In this document: positions 25,675-31,847 of the stretch, piece by piece
How the letters are laid out: each line of letters begins with the position of its first letter
How positions within the stretch are numbered: position 1 is the stretch's first letter
NCBI RefSeq assembly: GCF_001436255.1
Contig: NZ_AZEI01000022.1
Location: forward strand, 63,557-119,811
Direction of reading: 5' to 3'
DNA length: 56,255 bases
DNA from: Lentilactobacillus rapi DSM 19907 = JCM 15042
Lineage (GTDB): Bacteria; Bacillota; Bacilli; Lactobacillales; Lactobacillaceae
Program-made: the position numbers and the translations under genes
Notes under the pieces: generated by a model
The model's database searches: none
What the model saw: the letters and a program-made list of their open reading frames with translations, nothing else
Told to the model about the DNA's origin: nothing

Positions 25675-25762
25675 ATTTGTGGTGCTTGTCGATATAGCTG
25701 AGTAGCGCGATTAAAAACGTGCCAAACAGCAACATCAATGAGAGTGTCTGGAAGACGCTCAT
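25673..25762 (-). CDS. Holin-like small toxin peptide (29 aa), type I TA
   Basis: A 29-residue peptide: MSVFQTLSLML, then the hydrophobic span LFGTFLIALLSYI and the charged tail DKHHK. This is the pattern of the putative holin-like toxin family (Hol-Tox) of lactobacilli and other Firmicutes, which insert in the membrane. The SD AGGAAGG precedes the ATG by 10 nt. The mRNA has a 12-nt segment near its 5' end (complement of 25830-25841) that can pair with its own 3' region (complement of 25598-25609), as expected when type I toxin mRNAs are kept untranslated. An overlapping 49-codon frame (25653-25802, minus) starts upstream with its own SD (GAGGTGAG) and may modulate translation. Opposed by the antisense RNA. 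Confidence 0.75.
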   Translation of the reverse strand: MSVFQTLSLMLLFGTFLIALLSYIDKHHK

Positions 25763-25860
25763 TGACTGTGAAACCTTCCTGAAGATTATTCCATGTTCCC
25801 ATGGGCCTCACCTCGCAAGGGAAAAGACAGCCACCGCCCTTAAAACTTCCTGCTTGATTT

Positions 25861-25866
25861 ATTATA
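25861..25866 (-). promoter_or_regulatory. -10 hexamer of the toxin promoter
   Basis: TATAAT on the minus strand, about 20 nt before the 5' pairing segment of the toxin mRNA; the -35 candidate is weak. Confidence 0.4.
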
Positions 25867-26002
25867 CAGAGGATTCATCACATTAACCATCCTAATCAAC
25901 GACGCAATACTCATACCAACCAATTAATATCTAGATGTTTAATATAATAATTAAAAAAAGATAACCAACTATATATAATCAAGTGATATTCCAGATACGA
26001 AG

Positions 26003-26160
26003 TGGCTAAGACATTAGTCAGCAAACCGTCTATAAATACAACTTAATTGATCATTCTTATATCGACCAAGCTTGCGATAAATAGCTGATCCCAGAATTTA
26101 AGCAAAAACGGCAATGCATCCAAGACTAGAGGATACATTGCCGTTTTCACTTAAATTAGA
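26003..26160. repeat. Gene-end hairpin repeat family, copy 1 (also terminator of the minus-strand ula operon)
   Basis: The leader (ACATTAGTCAGC, TATAAATACAACTT, TTCTTATAT, TTGCGATAAATAGCTGATCC) matches copies 2 and 3. Outer arms TGATCCCAGAATTTAAG and CACTTAAATT flank an inner stem, ACGGCAATG.ATCC with GGAT.CATTGCCGT (about 26108-26144), which has T-runs on both strands. It lies just past the UlaD-like stop. Confidence 0.75.
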
Positions 26161-26169
26161 TTTAAATAG

Positions 26170-26790
26170 TTACTTAACAATATTTAAGAATTGTTTCAAT
26201 TTTTCTTCTGGATCAGGATCGTTGGTGATCGAGCCACCAACGATAATCGTTTCAACAATTCCTTGTTTCTTTAAGTTTGCAGCAGCTTCCAAATCAATCC
26301 CACCTGCTATTGCAATGTGTTTAACTTTTGGATGATTTTGGACAAATGTCGATACCATTGCAGTTGCATCAATGGGAACGCCGAGATCGTTGTTATGGTG
26401 TAACAAGTAGATTGCAGAATTGAATTGATCAATTTTTGCGATTTGTGATTCAGATACATCGGTTAAGTCAATTACCATTCTTTGATGTAATGAGGTTTCA
26501 TTCGAACAAAGCTGAATTGTTTTTGGAGAAGCAGACCCCATTACTGTTAAATAGTCAGCACCAAATTGAAACCCGGACTTAAATTCATACTGCCCTTCAT
26601 CAACAGTCTTAGTGTCATATAGAATCTGACTGGAACTAATCTGTCGAACGATTGGCTGAATATCATTAAATCCAAAATCTTTAATAAGAGAAGTTCCAAA
26701 CTCAATGATATTTGCGAGCCCGTCAAATAACGATATGAATCTCTTGGTATCATCTAAAGATTTTCTGTCTATGGCAACTTGAATTTTCAT
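26170..26790 (-). CDS. Orotidine-decarboxylase-superfamily enzyme, UlaD/HPS-like (206 aa)
   Basis: A TIM barrel of the OMP decarboxylase (HUMPS) superfamily: IQVAIDRKSLDD at strand 1, IIEFGTSLI, the catalytic LYDTKTVDEGQYE segment (Asp-x-Lys-x-x-Asp), and phosphate-binding IAIAGGIDLEAA and TIIVGGSIT. UlaD (3-keto-L-gulonate-6-phosphate decarboxylase) and hexulose-6-phosphate synthase share this layout. Context after UlaG favours UlaD, which would release CO2 and yield L-xylulose 5-phosphate. The active loop reads DTKTVDEG rather than the DAKIADAG of E. coli UlaD, closer to HPS (DTKTMDAG), so specificity is uncertain. Last gene of the minus-strand operon; SD GAAGGTGA, 24 nt after ulaG. Confidence 0.75.
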   Translation of the reverse strand: MKIQVAIDRKSLDDTKRFISLFDGLANIIEFGTSLIKDFGFNDIQPIVRQISSSQILYDTKTVDEGQYEFKSGFQFGADYLTVMGSASPKTIQLCSNETSLHQRMVIDLTDVSESQIAKIDQFNSAIYLLHHNNDLGVPIDATAMVSTFVQNHPKVKHIAIAGGIDLEAAANLKKQGIVETIIVGGSITNDPDPEEKLKQFLNIVK

Positions 26791-26814
26791 GATAGTTCAC
26801 CTTCGTCCCAGTTA

Positions 26815-27888
26815 CTACAGGAATGACTTGTACGGGAGGTTAATTGGATGGGTGTAGCGATCCTCAAATCCTCTGTCATGATAGTATTGTAACTTCGTTC
26901 GGTCATCTGGAAAGGTGAATCGTCCTCCAGGAAGCCAGAGAAATGGGTAAAATTGATAGTTAAAACGCTCTCGGCGCAATTTCCATAGCGCTTCGATCTC
27001 ATTAGGATCTCCAAGCATATTACTCCAAACATCCCAGTGGAGGGGAATAACAACTTTTGTGTTCAAACTTTCTGCGGCTCGTAGCACGTCAACCGAAGTC
27101 ATTTTATCCTGGACACCAATCGGATTTTCTCCATATGCAACGAGTGCAACATCGATATTAAAGTCTTTACCGTGTTTTGCAAAATAAGCAGAATAATGGG
27201 AGTCAGCGGCGTCATAGATGGTACCAGCATCTGTTTTGATGACAAAGTTGACTGCCCGATCATCCATGTCGGGAACAGTTGAGTCAGCTGGTAGCTCTTT
27301 AGAATCTGGATCTGTAATTAATACTGATCGATCAAAACTATCTGTTGCTTCAATTTCAATGTCCTTTATTTTGATCACATCTCCAGGCTTCACAACGTGA
27401 CAACGGTCTTTTGGAACTCCCCAGTCGAGCCACTGCTGTACGACATATTTTGGCCCAATAAATGGAACGGTATCAGGAGTATTTTGTAGTACGGCTGCGG
27501 CGACGTTCATGTCAATATGATCGTGATGGAAATGGGTGACTAACAATGCATCCAAGTGATGAATTGCAAACGGATTAATGACCATCGGCTGATTTCTGAG
27601 ATTTGGTTGGATTTTCCGTCCACCCGTGAGTCTAGACCATTGATGCCGAGGTGACATATCCGGCTTATCATGAGTTGTCTTTCCAGTTCCACACCATAAA
27701 TCAATTGCAAGATTTGTTTGTTGATCTGATTTGATCCAGACCCCCATGTTAACAAGCCACCACATCATAAATTTATGACTTGGAACTGTGGTCCGATCTA
27801 TCTCTTCGTTTAACCAAGTTCCCCATTCAGGGAAAACTTCATCTTTCCATGTTTGTTCAGTTACTTCGTTAACATTTTTTGCTCCCAT
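26815..27888 (-). CDS. ulaG: L-ascorbate-6-phosphate lactonase (357 aa)
   Basis: A metallo-beta-lactamase-fold hydrolase that opens the lactone of ascorbate 6-phosphate. Metal-ligand motif VTHFHHDHIDM (about residues 119-129), plus the UlaG-specific stretches WWLVNMGVWIKS, NLAIDLWCGTGK, MSPRHQWSRLTGG and VIPLHWDVWSNM. Length is that of UlaG, longer than generic lactonases. SD GGGAAGG; 21 nt after EIIB. Its presence is the best evidence that this operon handles ascorbate or a close analogue. Confidence 0.9.
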   Translation of the reverse strand: MGAKNVNEVTEQTWKDEVFPEWGTWLNEEIDRTTVPSHKFMMWWLVNMGVWIKSDQQTNLAIDLWCGTGKTTHDKPDMSPRHQWSRLTGGRKIQPNLRNQPMVINPFAIHHLDALLVTHFHHDHIDMNVAAAVLQNTPDTVPFIGPKYVVQQWLDWGVPKDRCHVVKPGDVIKIKDIEIEATDSFDRSVLITDPDSKELPADSTVPDMDDRAVNFVIKTDAGTIYDAADSHYSAYFAKHGKDFNIDVALVAYGENPIGVQDKMTSVDVLRAAESLNTKVVIPLHWDVWSNMLGDPNEIEALWKLRRERFNYQFYPFLWLPGGRFTFPDDRTKLQYYHDRGFEDRYTHPINLPYKSFL

Positions 27889-27909
27889 TGTTAAAACCTT
27901 CCCAGATGT

Positions 27910-28194
27910 TTATTTGTCGAGTTCTTCTAATTTTGGATCAAGATGTGCTTTGATATCGTTTTTATCCACAAAGTTTGTCAATACAATGGTTTTGTCTCGA
28001 TCTTCATCCGGAAATCCTTCAAATAGTTCTCTAGTCGTAACATAAATATCAGCAGGAGCGCTTGTAATACTTCCCAAATCTACAGTATCAACATCAATGT
28101 CATCGCGTTTTTCTTCTGATAAAATACTCTCAATGTTCATCTTAGCAATAACGCTTGAACCAACGCCTAAGCCACATACTGCTACAATTTTCAT
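27910..28194 (-). CDS. ulaB: PTS EIIB component, ascorbate type (94 aa)
   Basis: UlaB-like: phospho-cysteine loop MKIVAVCGLGVGSSVIAKMN with Cys at residue 7. ATG 28194 is preceded by SD GGAGG; a farther upstream ATG would place the SD inside the gene. The gene is separated from EIIC by 154 nt because repeat element B is inserted there; without the element and its 9-bp duplication the gap would be about 29 nt. Confidence 0.87.
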   Translation of the reverse strand: MKIVAVCGLGVGSSVIAKMNIESILSEEKRDDIDVDTVDLGSITSAPADIYVTTRELFEGFPDEDRDKTIVLTNFVDKNDIKAHLDPKLEELDK

Positions 28195-28208
28195 AATAAT
28201 TTCCTCCA

Positions 28209-28217
28209 TAAAAGTAA
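28209..28217 (+). repeat. Left 9-bp direct repeat flanking element B
   Basis: TAAAAGTAA, identical to 28334-28342; interpreted as a target-site duplication. Confidence 0.7.
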
Positions 28218-28218
28218 G

Positions 28219-28333
28219 TGAGCGGATCCAAGCGGGAATAATCGGAATATAAGTCTCCTTCTGTGAAAATTTCGGATTGGGTGATTCCCACAGAAGGTGC
28301 TCACATGCAGATTATCGCTTGGAGGAGCTGTCC
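28219..28333 (+). repeat. Structured dispersed repeat, copy B, with target duplication
   Basis: A 115-bp relative of 9385-9500. Helices: TCCAAGCG (28227-28234) with CGCTTGGA (28316-28323), ATAATC (28238-28243) with GATTAT (28310-28315), and inner hairpin CCTTCTGTG (28257-28265) with CACAGAAGG (28289-28297). All three differ from copy A by paired changes. The 9-bp direct repeat TAAAAGTAA on both sides marks insertion. It sits between the EIIC and EIIB genes of a minus-strand operon, ending about 15 nt before the EIIB SD. Confidence 0.85.
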
Positions 28334-28342
28334 TAAAAGTAA
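28334..28342 (+). repeat. Right 9-bp direct repeat flanking element B
   Basis: TAAAAGTAA, identical to 28209-28217. Confidence 0.7.
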
Positions 28343-28348
28343 TTTTCA

Positions 28349-29671
28349 TTAAATAAATGCAAGGATTAATGTTCGTAAGAACTTTAATAGATACATTAAA
28401 GGCATCCAAACGATTGCGTAATCAATGTTCGACCATGTGAGCCCACTTCCGTAAACGGCTCCAGTTAATGGATAGAATAGGATTACGGCTGCAGATGAAA
28501 TGATACCGGTGATTAACCCAGCAGCGATTGCGCCGCGCCATCCACCTGCCTTGTTACCAAATACACCCATGACATTACCATCAAAATACATAATAATTGG
28601 ACTAGGGAAAACAATAACTGGGGAGTGAAATACGATTGTCAAGAAAGTAACCAGAATACAGCCGACAGTTGATCCTAAGAAGCCGAACATACCTCCCATC
28701 GGTGAATACGGAAAGATTGTTGGGGCATCTAAAGCTGGAATTGCACCCGGCAAGAATTTATCTGAAATTCCTTTAAATGCTGGAACAATTGAGCCAATAA
28801 ACATCCGAACACCAGCAAGTAGGACAACGATACCTGCGGTGAAAGTAAATCCTTGGAGAATGAGCCACAGAATCCAATTAACGGCTCCTGCACCAGTCCC
28901 TGCAAGTGATTCAATGCCGGTTTTACCAACTGCAATCCCGATGCCAACGAATATTATAGGCATCAAGAAAAATAATACAATTGTATTGTCTCGGAACATG
29001 GATGCCCACTTTGGAAGCTTCATATTATCGGCATCCTGATTAGGATCACTGCTACCGAACCATTTTCCGATAAAGTGGGCTAGTATCGATCCAACTTGAT
29101 CCATAAAGCCGAGTGTCGAAACGTCATGCATCCACGGACGAGATATCACTCGAGGGATCGCTGGTGAATAGGTGTAGTAAAGTGCATTTAAAATTGTCCC
29201 GACAGTCACTGTCCAGAAACTTCCAGTATGAAGAACAACTGGCAAGGTGACATTCATGAAGGCAGCGTGGTAAAGCATTAAATGTGCTGTTAAGTAAGCA
29301 TTTTTAAAATTCTTACCAGGTGTCAATCGAACGAGTAATAAGTGCAGAAAAAAGGCTAAAAGAAAAGTGATAACAGTATCTTTTGCAATGGTATTAAATC
29401 TTAAGACAACCCCAAACACCGCATCGTTCGTTGGTAAAACACCCCGAACGTGAAGCGTCTCATTTAACTTTGTTACAACGGGTGATAGGGAATTGATTAG
29501 GATTCCGGCACCTGACGCAAGAATTGTGAGACCAATAACAGTCTTAACAGTGCCATCAATAACTTTTGGAAACGACTTTCTTTGGAGCAGCAAACCAAGG
29601 AGAGCAACCAATCCAAGGAAAATAGTTTCATTGCTTAAAATCTGGAAAACAAAAAAATTAAGAACTTTCAT
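28349..29671 (-). CDS. ulaA: PTS EIIC permease, UlaA family (440 aa)
   Basis: A second UlaA-type permease, clearly related to the one at 19420 (LLLQRKSFPKVIDGTVKT, FMDQVGSILAHFIGKWFG, FPYSPMGGMFGFLGS). About ten membrane segments. ATG 29671 is preceded by GGGGGC and overlaps the EIIA gene end by 14 nt, implying translational coupling. With UlaG in the same operon, L-ascorbate is the likely substrate, delivered as ascorbate 6-phosphate. Confidence 0.87.
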   Translation of the reverse strand: MKVLNFFVFQILSNETIFLGLVALLGLLLQRKSFPKVIDGTVKTVIGLTILASGAGILINSLSPVVTKLNETLHVRGVLPTNDAVFGVVLRFNTIAKDTVITFLLAFFLHLLLVRLTPGKNFKNAYLTAHLMLYHAAFMNVTLPVVLHTGSFWTVTVGTILNALYYTYSPAIPRVISRPWMHDVSTLGFMDQVGSILAHFIGKWFGSSDPNQDADNMKLPKWASMFRDNTIVLFFLMPIIFVGIGIAVGKTGIESLAGTGAGAVNWILWLILQGFTFTAGIVVLLAGVRMFIGSIVPAFKGISDKFLPGAIPALDAPTIFPYSPMGGMFGFLGSTVGCILVTFLTIVFHSPVIVFPSPIIMYFDGNVMGVFGNKAGGWRGAIAAGLITGIISSAAVILFYPLTGAVYGSGLTWSNIDYAIVWMPLMYLLKFLRTLILAFI

Positions 29672-30131
29672 GCTGATTGCCCCCGTTAATCTTATTCGCA
29701 ATTAGAACAGCGTCTGCATGGGTTGTTGCCCCTCGTAAAGTATCCAAGTTTTTGCTGTCATTTAGAAATGTAACAATTTTTTGAAGCAGTGACAGGTGAG
29801 CGGTATCACTCGTCGAGGCCAGAATGACAACAAGGTCAACTGGATCGTTGTCTTTATTTCCAAATTTAATGCCATTCTGGAACGTTGTTATCGCAAACGA
29901 TGTTTCTTTGACAGCTTCTGAAGGCCTTGCGTGGCCTAATGCTAACCCTGGAGCTATGACGATATAGGGACCAAGCTTTTTGACTGATTCAATCATGTTG
30001 TTCACGTAAGCATCGGTTATGCGGTTACTATCAACTAAGGGTTTAGAAGCTACTTTGATTGCATCTTCCCAATTGCTTGCAGTTGCATTGAGCTGTATTT
30101 CTTGCGGTGTTATCTCTAAAGTGTCAGACAT
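29658..30131 (-). CDS. ulaC: PTS EIIA component, ascorbate type (157 aa)
   Basis: PTS_EIIA type-2 domain, active histidine in GLALGHARPSEAV (about residue 72), opening ASNWEDAIKVASKPL as in the paralogue at 18587. ATG 30131 is chosen because the SD TGGAGGTGA lies just upstream, inside the alternative longer frame. First gene of the minus-strand ula operon; its promoter carries a cre site. Confidence 0.86.
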   Translation of the reverse strand: MSDTLEITPQEIQLNATASNWEDAIKVASKPLVDSNRITDAYVNNMIESVKKLGPYIVIAPGLALGHARPSEAVKETSFAITTFQNGIKFGNKDNDPVDLVVILASTSDTAHLSLLQKIVTFLNDSKNLDTLRGATTHADAVLIANKINGGNQHESS

Positions 30132-30200
30132 ATTTATCACCTCCAATGTAAAAACATGTCATAATATCTATAAAATTAATGATCGATGTTTACAATGATT

Positions 30201-30228
30201 ATTATATCCGAAACCGTTTTCATTTCAA
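30201..30228 (-). promoter_or_regulatory. Promoter of the ula operon with cre between -35 and -10
   Basis: On the minus strand: -35 TTGAAA (30223-30228), 16-nt spacer, -10 TATAAT (30201-30206). The spacer contains TGAAAACGGTTTCG (30209-30222), one base off the CcpA cre consensus; CcpA binding here would block RNA polymerase directly. Confidence 0.7.
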
Positions 30229-30309
30229 CTATAAATACTTGGAAGGATCATTTTTTATTGTGGTATGATGCAATATAAAGGACTTAAGAACAAGGGAGTT
30301 ATAAAATCA

Positions 30310-31158
30310 ATGGATTTAGATATTTCAAAAAGGATTAAACACTTATATCCTCAACTGGGAAAACAAAGTAAAAAACTTGCTGATTATATCATTGAGAATG
30401 GATCGAAGTTATCAGCGATTACGGTTTCTGAACTTGCAAATCAAAGTGACGTGTCGATTGCAACGGTGTCTCGGTTCCCACAACAACTTGGTTATTCAAG
30501 CTTTTCACAGTTCAAGTGGTCGATGGTAAATGATTTAGCAGCTACGTCGAGCGTGCAAGAAGTTGAGGCGGAGGATGCCCCAAAGGTAGTTGCGAAGAAG
30601 ACGTTGGAATCGAATATAGAAACCCTCAATGGTACATTTAATTTGATGCAGGGAAAGGATTTGGAAAATGCCCGTGATTTACTAGTTCATGCTAAAAACA
30701 TTGAGTTCTTTGGCCTTGGGGGTTCAAATATCGTAGCGCTGGATGCTTATCACAAATTTTTGCGAGTCCCATTGAATGTGTTACATGACTCGGAATATCA
30801 TATGGCGCTAATGCAATCCACCAGGATGGATAAAAACGATTGTGCGGTTGTGATTTCTCATACTGGTAACGACAGTGATACTTTGCTGTTGGCTGAGTCA
30901 TTAAAAAACAACCATGTCCCAATGATTGTGATCACAAGCTTTCCAGAATCACCCCTGGCAAGCTATGGAGATGTAAAATTCTTCTCAATTTCCGAGGACT
31001 CTAAGTTCAGATCTGAAGCCTTATTATCACTCACGTCACAATTAGCGATCAATGATTGTCTATATATGCTTACAGCGCAATATTTTGGCAAAAAAGCCGA
31101 TAAAGTATTGGCAAATATGCGAAAGACAATCTTAAAGAAACATCCGGAGAATAATTAA
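30310..31158 (+). CDS. RpiR-family regulator with SIS domain (282 aa)
   Basis: An N-terminal helix-turn-helix of RpiR type (residues about 5-75; VSELANQSDVSIATVSRF) is joined to a C-terminal sugar-isomerase (SIS) domain (about 120-250; FGLGGSNIVALDAY and VVISHTGNDSDTLLLAE) that binds a phosphosugar. ATG 30310 is preferred (upstream AAGGGAG) to the farther ATG. Divergent from the ula operon, so it is inferred to control it in response to a phosphorylated intermediate. A terminator follows. Confidence 0.86.
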   Translation: MDLDISKRIKHLYPQLGKQSKKLADYIIENGSKLSAITVSELANQSDVSIATVSRFPQQLGYSSFSQFKWSMVNDLAATSSVQEVEAEDAPKVVAKKTLESNIETLNGTFNLMQGKDLENARDLLVHAKNIEFFGLGGSNIVALDAYHKFLRVPLNVLHDSEYHMALMQSTRMDKNDCAVVISHTGNDSDTLLLAESLKNNHVPMIVITSFPESPLASYGDVKFFSISEDSKFRSEALLSLTSQLAINDCLYMLTAQYFGKKADKVLANMRKTILKKHPENN

Positions 31159-31230
31159 GTACATCTGAGAATGGAGGCTTAATTTTAAACCAGTAATCAT
31201 GAATTTGGATTACTACCGATATTTGGACTG

Positions 31231-31269
31231 AAGCTGTGATGAATGGTTGCTCCAAGTCACGGCTTTTTT
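31231..31269 (+). terminator. Terminator of the RpiR gene
   Basis: AAGCTGTGA (31231-31239) pairs with TCACGGCTT (31257-31265), one wobble, then TTTTT. Confidence 0.7.
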
Positions 31270-31346
31270 CTACATACCCCGGTTCCGTTTTCCCTTCACA
31301 TAAGCTACACTCAATATATAAACTAAAAATAAGACAGGTGACCCCA

Positions 31347-31832
31347 ATGACTTCAATTTATGATTTTTCTGAACAAGAAATGAACGGTACGCCGATTGAC
31401 CTCAAGCAGTTCAAAGATAAAGTCGTGCTGATCGTCAATACGGCAAGTAAATGTGGCTTGGCCCCACAACTTGAAGGGTTGGAATCGCTATACAAGAAAT
31501 ATAAGGATCAAGGCTTCGTCGTTCTTGGCCTGCCATCAAATCAATTTCATCAAGAATTGGCGACCGACGAAGAAGCTGACGATTACTGTCGGCTCCATTA
31601 CGGCGTGACTTTCCCAATGACCAAACGCGTGGTTGTCAATGGTGAAGGCGAAGATCCGCTCTTTGCCTACCTGAAACAACAGTCTGGTCACGGCCGCATC
31701 AAGTGGAACTACACCAAATTTTTAATTGGCAAAGACGGTCAGTTGATTCACCGATTTGCGCCGATTACCAAGCCTGATGCAATGGAGGAAGAAATCTATT
31801 CTGCCTTGAACAAAAAAGAAATTTTGAAATAG
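31347..31832 (+). CDS. Glutathione peroxidase-like thiol peroxidase (161 aa)
   Basis: A thioredoxin-fold peroxidase. The peroxidatic Cys36 is in VNTASKCGLAPQ, the conserved Gln in LGLPSNQF (about 71) and the Trp in IKWNYTKFLI. The family reduces hydrogen and organic peroxides, in bacteria usually with thioredoxin. ATG 31347 follows the SD ACAGGTGA. The stop lies 15 nt before the large permease gene, so the two may be cotranscribed, though no functional link is known. Confidence 0.87.
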   Translation: MTSIYDFSEQEMNGTPIDLKQFKDKVVLIVNTASKCGLAPQLEGLESLYKKYKDQGFVVLGLPSNQFHQELATDEEADDYCRLHYGVTFPMTKRVVVNGEGEDPLFAYLKQQSGHGRIKWNYTKFLIGKDGQLIHRFAPITKPDAMEEEIYSALNKKEILK

Positions 31833-31847
31833 CAGGTGATGGATTAA

